64,000 nt of DNA from Glycine soja (taxonomy: Eukaryota > Streptophyta > Magnoliopsida > Fabales > Fabaceae), in NCBI RefSeq assembly GCF_004193775.1, contig NC_041016.1:37225334-37289333 (forward strand), written 5' to 3'. Positions within the stretch are counted from its first letter, which is position 1. Each line of letters starts with the position of its first letter. This document shows positions 45,654 through 54,725 of the stretch, in pieces. The notes under the pieces were generated by a model. That model saw nothing but the letters and a program-made list of their open reading frames with translations. It did not search any database and was not told the origin of the DNA. A program made the translations under genes and the position numbers.

Positions 45654-48646
45654 ATGGGTTCTCCACCTGCCTCCACTCTTCCTCCTCCTCCTCCTCCTTC
45701 TCCTCCTCCTCCTCCTCCTACTTCGGACGCATCGGCTTCGCCGTCTACCGTGAAGCGGACATGCAAAGCCTCACGTCTACGATCGTTGTCCACTAGACCA
45801 CCTGGTGCGGAGAGACCAGTGGTGCATGTTGATCCTGCTACCAGGAAGGCCGACGGTCCCCACAGGAAGAAATTAAGAACATATTTGGGGATTGTGGCGC
45901 GTGATAAGGTGGACATCACCTACGAGAACTAGAAGGAGGTCCCTACTGCTTAGAAGGACCTGATTTGGGAGGATATTCAGGTATTTCTCTTTTCTTATTT
46001 GATTTTGTTTAATTAATAGCCAAAAAATACATTATTGTAACAAATAAACTTTATTTGATGTTGTCAGGTGGAATTTGATATCCTAGAGGCTTCTGACAGT
46101 AGGACAAAAAGGAAGTTACTACAGACCGTGAGGGAGAGATGGAGGCAGTTTAAATCAGGCCTCACAAGGAAATGGGCCCTTGCAGCCGATCAGGACGGTG
46201 TCGAGGACACTGTCTGTGAGAAATACGACATCAGCAAGGAAAAGTGGGCCCAGTTTTGCCAGACTCGTAGAGACCCTTCTTGGGAGGTATGTTCCTTGCC
46301 ATTTAAGTTGTTTTTCATATTAAACATGATGTTGTTATACTTCATTCTACCCATTTCAAACATTATTGTTTAAGCATGAAGGCACAAGCCATCCAGAAGT
46401 AGAATACTGCCCCCACGTTTTGTCTCGTGGGGGTTATGATTATTTGGAGCAGAAGCTCCTGGCTGGGAAGACGAAGAAGAAGCTGGAGGAAGCTGCACAG
46501 TCAGGAAGCATTGATGGTGTCATCGACCCTCCATCCCCGGTCAGTCGCCACGTGAAGTGGAAGATGGCCCGCACGAAGAAGACAGGGGAGATGACGACTG
46601 AGGCCGCAAAGGAAATCGCTGAGAAGATTGTAAGTCATTTTCAAATAACCATTACAATTATGTTTCAATATTTTGAGAATGCCATGTACCACTCTGTGTT
46701 TTCTGTGCAGGATTCATTTGAGGAGCAGGCCTCATAGGGATCGTTCGTCCCCCATGGACGTCAGGATGTTCTCGCTGCTGCTATTGGACGTCCGGAGCAC
46801 CCTGGATGTGTCCGTGCTGCTGGAGCCGGTGTCACCATCAAGCAATACTTTGGATCGGCTCCACGGACGTCCCGCAATGCTTCCTCCCTGCCTCCTGAAG
46901 AATTACAACAGTTGACCCAGCAGATCAGGGACCAGCTAGAGGAGTCCATCACAAAGAAAGTGACGAGGCAGGTCATGGCATCCTTCAGCCAGCTTTAGTC
47001 GCAGATGCAATCTCAGGGACTTGCAGTGCCTCCCGAGCCTTTGGTTGGTCCCTCCGATCCTCGAGTGAGCACAAAGGGGAGTTGTGTTGATCCCTCAGGA
47101 AACGATCCTGAGACGGGTGACTCTGACAGGTGTGGCTTGTACATAGAAGCAGATCCTGCCCACCTGGTTGCCATGGGGAGAGTTTATGAGGGATCTACTG
47201 TTGTTCATAACACTCCTTTGTTGCTTGGCCAAGTAAAGGTGAGTGTGGAGGAGGTTACAGATGCAGATGCTCCAGTTCCTGTACCCACTGATGAGGTTTC
47301 CTTAGTGGGGCAGGCACTTCACACCTTCCTTGCTTGGCCGACACATCTGGTCAAGTCTTTATCACAGCAGGTACTTATTGTCCTTACTATATGTTTCTTC
47401 TTTTTAAATTAATTCATTAAGCGTGCCTCAAATTAGGCTATTTAACTTTGTTTCATGAACAGGTAGCTGCGTCTCCGGCAAAACCACCTCCGAAGCCCGA
47501 TCTGGAGGTTGATGATCCGCTTTATCTGATGAGATTGACCATCCCAGAGCTTTTCTTGAGGCCTTATAAGGTTAGATGGGATGCCATCGTGTTTGGGGTC
47601 TTTAATCCAGATTTCCCCCTCTACATAAAGCATGAAGACCTCTCCGAAATCGCACACGGTGGTCAATGTCTCAGCATATCAGTGTTACAATTGTGGATTC
47701 TGTAAGTCTTTATATAAAAGGCTTTTAATTACCTAAGTTATGGCTTTCAATTCATAAATATTTAACTTTGACTTAACATAAACAGGCATCTCACTGAAAC
47801 ATGTATGCGAGTGGGGAATTCTGATATCTATGGATTCCTCGAGCCATAGTCCATTTAGAGGTCTGGGCAATCGCAGTTTGAGTCTGAAAGTTACATAAAG
47901 AGTTGGATGTAGAGTTCACAACGCGATGTCTATCTTGGAGCCTACCTAAATGGGTAAGTCACAAAATAACTAAATTTAATTAATGTTTACTAATGTACTA
48001 ACCCATTTTAGGTTCCACTGCAGCGGACACTGGCAGATGGTGGTCATCCTGTCCAAGGAACACCTAGTTGTCTGGTTTTGTTCATTGCATAACAGGCCAG
48101 ACAACTACCTTAAGGGGATTATTAATAGGTTAGTGTTCTTTTCAATACATTTGCATTGTAATACCTCAATGTACAACACCAGTTTTTAATTGTTACTCAT
48201 ATGGAACAGTGCTATCAAGGGTCTTGATGATGCTCCACAGCCTAAATCAAAGGCTTCTGCTAGGTGGATTGTCGTCAAGGTACGTCATTTACATAAAACT
48301 TCCACTTATATATATTTCTTTGTGTCTGTACACTAGTTGTTTAATTAATATCCAAATTTCATTATGTATTTAGTGTAATAGACAAAAAGGAAGTACTGAG
48401 TGCGGCTACTATGTGATGCACTGGATGTCCACCATCATTTTAGGATCTTTTAGGAATAATTGGGAAGCGGTAAGTTTATTTCAAACAAAATCAATTTATT
48501 TATAATTTGTATTACATTATTAACTTATTATGATTTATTTCATCATGCAGTATTTTAACGATCCTAGACCATTGGAGCCAGAGAGATTAAAAGCATTGCG
48601 GATCCAGTGGGCACAGTTTTATCTCCGAGTTAGAGATCAAGCCTAG
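45654..48646 (+). pseudogene. CACTA accessory gene: Transposase_24-like region fused to Ulp1-type protease, inactivated
   Basis: Ten exons can be placed by GT-AG junctions: 45654-45980, 46068-46286, 46375-46629, 46711-47370, 47463-47701, 47787-47950, 48012-48128, 48210-48279, 48374-48469 and 48551-48646. The N-terminus is a Pro run. Exons 2-3 match the plant 'Ptta/En/Spm' transposase family (RERWRQFKSGLTRKWAL; YCPHVLSRGGYDYLEQKLL). Exons 5-10 form a C48/Ulp1-like peptidase: the His lies in GHWQMVVIL and the nucleophile Cys in ECGYYVMHWM, but the usual Asp position after the His strand reads WFCSL. Seven in-frame stops, all TAG (45930, 45951, 46735, 46996, 47847, 47856, 47910), block it. Such genes accompany plant CACTA elements; their role is uncertain. 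Confidence 0.85.
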
Positions 48647-48904
48647 GATTTAGGGACATTATCTTTAGCTTTAGTTTACTTTGGTTTAACATTTTTTACA
48701 TTTTCTATGTAACATGAACATTGAATTCATTTGATAATTGTTCTTTATGATAAATCAATTATTTGATGTTTATTATCATTAAAACTGCTTGAAAGTAGAA
48801 TAAAATGTTTATTTGCTGTGAATTGGATCTGAAATTGCATTTGACAGGTACAATTTTGGGTTTACTGTAAAAACAGAAAGTATATATATAAAAAAATACT
48901 TGAA
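48647..48904. other. 3' flank of the accessory gene
   Basis: AT-rich. It includes TTTTCTATGTAACATGAACATTG after the final exon, which may hold the poly(A) signal. No further coding. Confidence 0.4.
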
Positions 48905-49560
48905 AACAACATCGGTTATTAACAAAAACCGATGTTAATATCATAAACAACATCGGTTATTTACAGAAACCGATGTTGATATGAACCTTAACATCGGTTG
49001 TAAGAGATAACCGATGTTGACGTTTGTATATTAACATCAGTTATTTGTGTATAACTGATGTCAGCGTTTGTATTTTAACATCGATTATTTGTAGATAACT
49101 GATGTCAACTCTTGTACATTAACATCGGTTAGTTATAAATAACCGATGTGAACATTTGAATATTAACATCAGTTATGTACACATAACCGATGTTATATAC
49201 AAAGAACTACACCAAATAAGTGTATGCATCATGAACATTGACATCAGTTTTCTAGCAAAACCGATGTTAATGGAATATATTAACATCGGTTATCGTAGGA
49301 AACCGATGTTAATGTATTACATATTAACATCAGTTTTACTAGAAAACCGATGTCAACGTTCATCATGCGTACACTTTTTTTGTTGTTGTTCATTGTGTTT
49401 AACATCGGGTATTTAGAGAATCGATGTTGTCATATACATGTTAACATTGGTTCTCCAAAACCGATGTTAACATTGATACATTCAACATCGGCACTTTCAA
49501 CATCGGTTTTAGAACTGATGTAGAATGTTCTAAATAACCGATGTTGAAAGTGTATTTTCT
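48905..49560. repeat. CACTA right subterminal palindrome array
   Basis: About a dozen units AACATCGGTTA-(5 to 10 bases)-TAACCGATGTT spaced 20-30 bp apart, with variants ACATCAGTT and AACTGATGT. In some units (48970-49070) a change in the left arm is matched by the complementary change in the right arm. The array ends in the terminal sequence at 49567. Confidence 0.9.
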
Positions 49561-49736
49561 AATAGTGTTTCCTTGGTTTTCCTAGACACTAGCTCACCCA
49601 GGCTAGCCTCTAGCTCACTTGGGCCACCAAATGACTTCAAGGTTAAGAAACTAGCTCGCTTGGGCGAGCTCATGACTTCAGGACTAAGCCTTAGCTCACC
49701 TGGGTGAGCTGTCATTGCCCCAAGTGACCCTTTTCC

Positions 49737-49745
49737 TATAAATAG
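49737..49745 (+). promoter_or_regulatory. TATA box in Ogre-like LTR
   Basis: TATAAATAG follows directly after three AGCTCRCC/GGYGAGCT palindromic words (49585-49715). The equivalent boxes in the other two copies are at about 10770 and 19345 on the opposite strand. Confidence 0.7.
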
Positions 49746-50679
49746 GCGAGCTAGGGAGGCTGAGAAGGGGTTCCAAGGTTCAGAAGTGGAGGGAATTGAG
49801 AGAAGAGAGAAATAAGAAGAAAAAAGAAGAGGAAATGAAGCCGAGGCGCTACCGAATCGTGATCGAGATCATTCACTACGTCATTTTCTTGTTCTATGTT
49901 CTTCGTGCGACCGTCAGTTAGTTTTGTTTTTAAGGATTAAATGTGATCTATGTACCCTTAGGGGTCCCCCTTGTTATTATGTGCATATTCATCTTCTCCA
50001 TCTATCATTGGCGATCTCATTTTTCTTTGTAATGTTCAATTTTAACCGATTACTAGTGTTGTAAAGTCATCTTTAAAGAGATTGAAAGTTAAAAAACAAA
50101 ACCAAGATAAAACCAACTCATAACTAACTTCTTTTTATCAAATATCACTGGAGATTGTTTCAAGGTTCAACGCCTTAACGATTCTCTCCACTTTTCAAAA
50201 TTTAAAACATCGTTTCAAGGTCCAACTCCTTAAACGACTTTTTGTTCACAATTAAAAAGAATCTTTCAAAAACATAAAAATCAATTTAATACACAAACAT
50301 TATGACTTAAAGAACTACATAGGTCTAAATTCCTCATCGCTCCTGAGGATACATAGGAGCAAGGGCAACACCCTTGTCGACCCAAAAAAATAAAAATATA
50401 AAAAGGAAAAAGAAAATAATTCTGAAGTCACATTGTGCAAACTTGATTAAAGGCTTCCGTCCCTTGTGATGGGTGCATGGGGTGCTAATACCTTCCCCAT
50501 GTGCAAATAACTCCCGAATCCTTATTTTCAAAATTCGCAGACCCCTTTTTGGTTTTTCTAACATTTTCCTCAAATAAATGTTGGTGGAGACTCCACTCAT
50601 TTTCTCCCCTAGAGATGAACGCTTTGGCTTATCTATTTTGCTTTTGCCATCTCATTGAAGGGTAGGTTGCAACAATGTT

Positions 50680-51240
50680 GCTTTGATATTATAACATTGT
50701 TATTGGGATTGAGTATAAGTGCAAAGTTGAATATATGTTGATTTGTGAGATACACGTAAACATGTGATGGTGGATTGTGATGTTGTGATATGTTAAAATT
50801 GTGGACATGAAATTTGGTTGTGAATAGGTGTGTGGTTAACACTTGATGTGTCAAGACTTATGTTGTGAGTTGTGAATTATAAAATAACTCGACTGGTGTA
50901 GGATTCCTAGTTAGGAACCTAAAGTATTAAATTGTAGTGCAATGTGTTAAATGTGTTTGAAACACAAGTGTGAGGTCATGAGTATTGTATAATTCATTAA
51001 TAGTGTATGCGTGCAAAAATTGTTAAACCTTCAGTTTTCAACAGAATATTGAAGGCCCACCCCCAAATTTTGAAAAGAAAATATCAAGGAAAGAGCATGA
51101 AGATAAGGAAATGATATTTGACAATTTCGAATTTGGTTTGAGGATTCCCTAGAGGCCATTTGTGGAGTAATTTCGATATTACCCACAATGTATGTTGAAG
51201 ACTATCAAAGTAGGAACACACTGAGCGATTATGCTAGGGA
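50680..51240 (+). mobile_element. Gypsy-type LTR, right part, and leader
   Basis: This continues the LTR begun at 26393, interrupted by the solo LTR. It is T/G-rich, ORF-free text with repeated TTGTGA words. From about 51040 a gag-like debris region begins. The LTR end and primer site could not be fixed. Confidence 0.4.
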
Positions 51241-51690
51241 AGATTATTTCAATGACTCTTCTCTAAGCCCAAATATAGTTTTGCTTATGTAGGTTTCCTA
51301 TTTTACTCCTTGTCAGAATGTTGCGGTTTTCGATCCTCCTACTGATGATATGAGGTGTCACATGAAGCAACTTCACTTGACAACTATGGTAGAAGACCAA
51401 ATCATTAACAAGATTTTGGTGGATGGAGGGACTGTATTCAGCATCTTACCAAGATCTATGCTGCAAAGGTTTGGTATAAATATAGAAGATTTGATACCTC
51501 AAAATAAAGTGGTGTCAAATTTCTGTGGGAAGTCCTCAGATTCTAAAGGGGTAATCAATTTAGATGTTTTAGTGCGTAATAGGAGAATACCTACAATGTT
51601 TCTAGTGATTTGGAAGATATATGTCATCAAAATCATCTTGGTGTTCCTTTTCCCATTGAAAAACAACCTCACTCTTTAATATGAGTAATA
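51241..51690 (+). pseudogene. Gypsy gag-protease fragment (retropepsin)
   Basis: The open frame 51350-51679 encodes HMKQLHLTTMVEDQIINKIL followed by the retropepsin-like site VDGGTVFSILP and then LIPQNKVVSNFCGKSSDSKG. Plant Ty3/gypsy elements with VDGGA or VDTGA at this site match well. A stop lies upstream (51287), and the frame ends shortly after the protease. RT and integrase are absent. Confidence 0.65.
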
Positions 51691-51828
51691 GAGAAAACAT
51701 CTTAGTTTGTCCTGATAAGTTAGAAATGAATATTCTATGAAAATTCACCTCACCCAACAATAATTAAAGTTGCTTTTTATTCTTTGGAAGGAAAATCTCC
51801 AAAATGGCTTTTGCCTTATTTTTATCTA

Positions 51829-52251
51829 GGTTTAAATGCAATTTTGGTCCCCTTATTTTTTAAAATATGCAATTTTGGTTCCTCTATTTTAAAATAGAGA
51901 CATTAGTCCTCCATTTTTGTAAAATATACAATTTTGGTCCTTCCATTAAATTTAAAAAGCGTTGATCAATAAGAAATTAACTTGATATGGTCCAAATTTA
52001 GTTATGTGCCACAAGATAATTTGTTTTTTCTATGTCATAGTCAATGTTAATCTCTTAACAGTCAACACTTTCAATTTGAGGGAAAGGCTAAAATTACAAA
52101 TTTCACAAAAGTAGGGAACTAAATGTGTCTATTTCAAAATAGGGGACTGAAATTGCGGATTTTAAAAAATAGGGGGACTAAATGTCCCTATTATAAGAGG
52201 ATCAAAATTGTAGATTTTAAAAAACAAATGGACCAAAATTGCATTTAAGTC
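51829..52251. mobile_element. MULE-like MITE
   Basis: 423 bp with terminal inverted repeats. The left is GGTTTAAATGCAATTTTGGT; the right, reverse-complemented, is GACTTAAATGCAATTTTGGT, about 23 bp with two mismatches. Flanking 9-mers ttttatcta (51820-51828) and ttatatcta (52252-52260) agree at 8 of 9, the duplication length expected for Mutator-like elements. Internally the CAATTTTGGTCC phrase repeats. No coding. Confidence 0.82.
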
Positions 52252-52775
52252 TTATATCTATTTCAATTCCTTTTTGATGGATAACAAAACACAAGAGTTC
52301 ACCTGCAGACACACAAAAAACACATTTTGAAGGATTTATTTTTAATCCATATATACTTGCATAAGTTTGACAATTAAATAATGAAAAATTAAATTCATGG
52401 CTCTCTAATAAGTCGTACTAGCATTGTTTTAGACCAAATAGCATAATTGTCCATTATTAAGTTCCTATTGCTCCTTGGCATTGAAAAATAGTTTTTGATG
52501 TATCTTGTTCAACAATGTAAATTTGGTTATATAAACCTGAGTACTCATATAATAAACTCATAGTTACAACCTTACTATCAAAATGAAGTAGAAAAAGGTT
52601 CCAATCTGGATAAATTGTTGATGTAATTCAAGGAAACAACTAAAGGTTGGTGAGCTGGCAGAAGAAGTGACTCAATTTATGTCCAGACGAGAAAAATACT
52701 TTGTAGAGGTTGAAGCTCAAGAGGAAAGCCCTGTAAAAGAGCATGAGTCAAGAGAAAAAGATGAGGAACAAGCAC
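52252..52775 (+). pseudogene. Athila-like gag-pol fragment, left piece
   Basis: Broken coding-like sequence. From about 52630 a frame reads a Glu/Lys-rich stretch (VEAQEESPVKEHESREKDEE) that continues, after the solo LTR, at 54423. Such Glu-rich linkers precede the protease in Athila gag-pol. No catalytic domain is left. Confidence 0.45.
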
Positions 52776-52889
52776 TGTGGAAGCAAAGCTTCATGATGAA
52801 TCAACAATGATTCAAAGGTGTTTTGATGATAACAATGATGACAACAAAAGATGATGACAAAGGTGATGAACAAAAAGCTCAAAAGATCA

Positions 52890-53050
52890 AAGAACAACTC
52901 AAGTGAATCAAGAACAAGTCAAGAGTTCAAGAATCAAGAAGAATTCAAGACTCAAGAAGAAAGTCTACAATCAAGAATCAAGATTCAAGATACAAGATCT
53001 CAAGAATCAAGATCAAGATTCAAGACTCAAGATTCAAGAATGAAGAAAAG
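52890..53050 (+). repeat. CAAGAATCAAGA minisatellite in LTR U3
   Basis: Irregular repeats of ATTCAAGA, ATCAAGA and CTCAAGA words, with no constant period. They explain the Lys/Gln/Ser-rich open frame here, which I do not call a gene. Confidence 0.75.
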
Positions 53051-53471
53051 ACTCAATCAAGATAAGTATTAAAAAGTTTTTTCAAAACTTTGAATAGCAC
53101 ATGAGTTTTTGACAAAACCTTTGCCAAAGAGTTTTTACTCTCTGGTAATCGATTACCATATTGTTGTAATCGATTACCAGTAGCAAAATGAGTTTGAAGA
53201 AGTTTTCAAACTGAATTTACAACGTTCCAAATATTTTCAAAAGGCTGTAATCGATTACAATGTTTTGGTAATCGATTACTAGTGTCCTTGAACGTTGAAA
53301 TTCAAATTTAAAAGTGAAGAGTCACATTGTTTCACTCAAAAGCTTTGTGTAATCGATTACACATATTTGGTAATCAATTACCAGTGTTTGTTTCTGAAAA
53401 ATCTAAAGATGTAACTCTTCAAAAAGGTTTTGACTTTTTCAAATGGCCTTCTTGACCAGACATGAAGAGTC

Positions 53472-53478
53472 TATAAAA
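53472..53478 (+). promoter_or_regulatory. TATA box of SIRE-like LTR
   Basis: TATAAAA lies about 90 bp after the last ATCGATTAC-type motif. Transcription would start near 53500, placing the hairpin arrays in the transcribed leader. Confidence 0.65.
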
Positions 53479-53672
53479 GCAAGGCTTTGTTTTGTATTTT
53501 GAATCAATCTTTGTAACAACAATCTTGAACACATATTCATACAATCCTTTACAAGCCTTGAATCTCTTTGAACTTCTTCTTCTTCTTTGTACCAAAAGCT
53601 TTCTGAAGTTTTCTGGTTTTCCAAACCTTGAAAACCTTTGCTATTCATCTTTTCATTCTCTTCTCCCTTTGC

Positions 53673-53934
53673 CAAAAAGAATTCGCCAAGGACTAACCGC
53701 CTGAATTCTTTTTGTGTCTCTCTTCTCTCTTTTCCAAAAGAACAAGGGACTAACCACCTGAATTCTTTTGTGTCTCCCTTCTTCCTTGTCAAAAATTCAA
53801 AACGACACAGTCTGAGAATTCTTTTGATTCTTCCCATTCCCTAATACAAAAGCGTTCAAAGGTTTAACCGCCTGAGAATTCTTTTGTATCCCCATTCACA
53901 AAGTATCAAAGGTGTAACAGCCTGAGATCTTTGT
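53673..53934 (+). repeat. Five stem-loops with a conserved TAACCGCCTGA loop
   Basis: Each unit has an A-rich left arm, a loop containing (A/T)TAACCGCCTGA or a near variant, and a complementary T-rich right arm. The first has a perfect 12-bp stem (53673-53684 with 53703-53714). The second has 8 bp (53735-53742 with 53763-53770), the third is imperfect, the fourth has 9 bp (53844-53852 with 53881-53889), and the fifth 6 bp (53898-53903 with 53929-53934). Confidence 0.75.
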
Positions 53935-53939
53935 CTTAA

Positions 53940-54094
53940 CACATTGGAGGGTACATCCTTTGTGGTACAAGTAGAGGGTACATGTACTTGGGTTTGACTG
54001 AGAACAAGAGAGGGTACATCTCTTGTGGATCAGTTCTAGTGGAGGGTACATCCACTAGGGTTTCAAAGAGAACAAGGGAGGGTACATCCCTTGT
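53940..54094 (+). repeat. Five stem-loops with identical GGGTACA loops and different stems
   Basis: GGGTACA loops start at 53949, 53976, 54012, 54044 and 54080. Stems in order: 7 pairs with a TT/TT internal loop; 7 pairs with one mismatch (CAAGTAgA/TgTACTTG); perfect ACAAGAGA/TCTCTTGT; perfect CTAGTGGA/TCCACTAG; perfect ACAAGGGA/TCCCTTGT. Stem sequences differ while pairing is kept. Confidence 0.85.
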
Positions 54095-54422
54095 GGATCT
54101 TTGCTTGTAAAAGGTTTTTTACAAGGTTGAAAGAAATCTCAAGGACTGCAGGTCGCTTGGGGACTGGAGGTAGGCACGGGTTGTTGCCGAACCAGTATAA
54201 AAACTCTTGTGTGTTTGTTTCCTTCTTCCCTACTCTTTTACTTTCCGCTGTGCATTTAATTTCCATTTTTACTTTCTGTTAAGTTTCTCTTCTACTCCTC
54301 ATTCTCTTAACAATTTAGTAAAAGCCTTAAAAGAGTAATTTTTTAATTAGTAAAGGTTTAGAAATATTTAATTCAACCCCCCCTTTCTTAATTATTCTGA
54401 GGCCACTCAATCCAACAAGCAC

Positions 54423-54725
54423 AACAACAATGGGAGAAGTACTCAACAGTAGAAAATAATCAAGAAAGTATTCTCCAAATCAATAACCTTCCTCATCAAC
54501 AAATTGACAAGAAAAGAAGGCAAGGAGAGTATGAGGAAACCTTAAGTGCCATTCTTTCTTTAATCACTAACACCTTTCCTAAAATGATTTCGAATGTACT
54601 TCCAGACTACATGAAGTTCATGGAATTTCTAGCTAAAAGGCGAAACTGCAAGGAAGATGTGTTCTATGTGACTTTCTTGCCACCTTGAAGGCATTAAGCT
54701 ATGCGTCAAGCTAATGATGTTAAAG
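54423..54725 (+). pseudogene. Athila-like gag-pol fragment, right piece
   Basis: Resumes after the solo LTR: a frame with NLPHQQIDKKRRQGEYEETL, then VLPDYMKFMEFLAKRRNC, which resembles the pre-protease part of Athila polyproteins. It then stops. Protease, RT and integrase have been deleted, because the next sequence is already the post-pol region. Confidence 0.5.

Larger units (their letters stand above)
27789..49567. mobile_element. CACTA (En/Spm, Tgm-like) transposon, 21.8 kb
   Basis: The left end is CACTACTACAATT; the right end in reverse complement is CACTATTAGAAAA. The first 13 bases agree at 9 positions, including CACTA. Both ends are flanked by the 3-bp duplication ttt (27786-27788, 49568-49570) required for CACTA elements. 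Both subterminal regions carry arrays of ACATCGG palindromes, the known signature of soybean Tgm elements. The element holds a transposase-accessory/Ulp1-type gene at its right end, a duplicated leader at its left end, an inverted duplication, and nested LINE and copia insertions. No Transposase_21 (TNPD-like) catalytic ORF is visible, so it looks non-autonomous. Confidence 0.95.
27625..50674 (+). mobile_element. Ogre-like solo LTR, split by a CACTA transposon
   Basis: The two pieces 27625-27788 and 49568-50674 together make one LTR of about 1.27 kb, homologous (reverse complement) to 9860-11090. The outer ends are TGTTATACCC and GGTTGCAACA, flanked by the perfect duplication atgtt (27620-27624 and 50675-50679). 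The right piece has palindromic AGCTCACC/GGTGAGCT words at 49585-49715 and a canonical TATA box, so the plus strand is the LTR sense. Everything from 27789 to 49567 is a later insertion. Confidence 0.93.
52776..54417 (+). mobile_element. Solo LTR of a SIRE-like copia family
   Basis: The 1642-bp segment TGTGGAAGC...CAATCCAACA has a perfect duplication agcac (52771-52775 and 54418-54422). It resembles the LTR of the young copia element in layout: TTTTGATGATGAC-type start, ATCGATTAC cluster (53145-53390), TATA box, leader hairpins, and an end with AATTCAACCCCCCC and CTGAGGCCACT. It contains a CAAGAATCAAGA minisatellite (52890-53050). Sequence divergence from the young element is large, so it is a different family. 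Confidence 0.93.

Noticed and set aside
45654..45720. CTC repeat as a stand-alone microsatellite
   Set aside because: It encodes the Pro run at the N-terminus of the CACTA accessory gene and is in frame with it; the minus-strand Gly-rich frame is its shadow.
52851..53072. Lys/Gln/Ser-rich 73-codon frame as a gene
   Set aside because: It is the translation of the CAAGAATCAAGA minisatellite in LTR U3.
53439..53837. Minus-strand 132-codon open frame in the SIRE-like solo LTR
   Set aside because: It is antisense to the LTR leader and arises from the repeated hairpin units; no domain.
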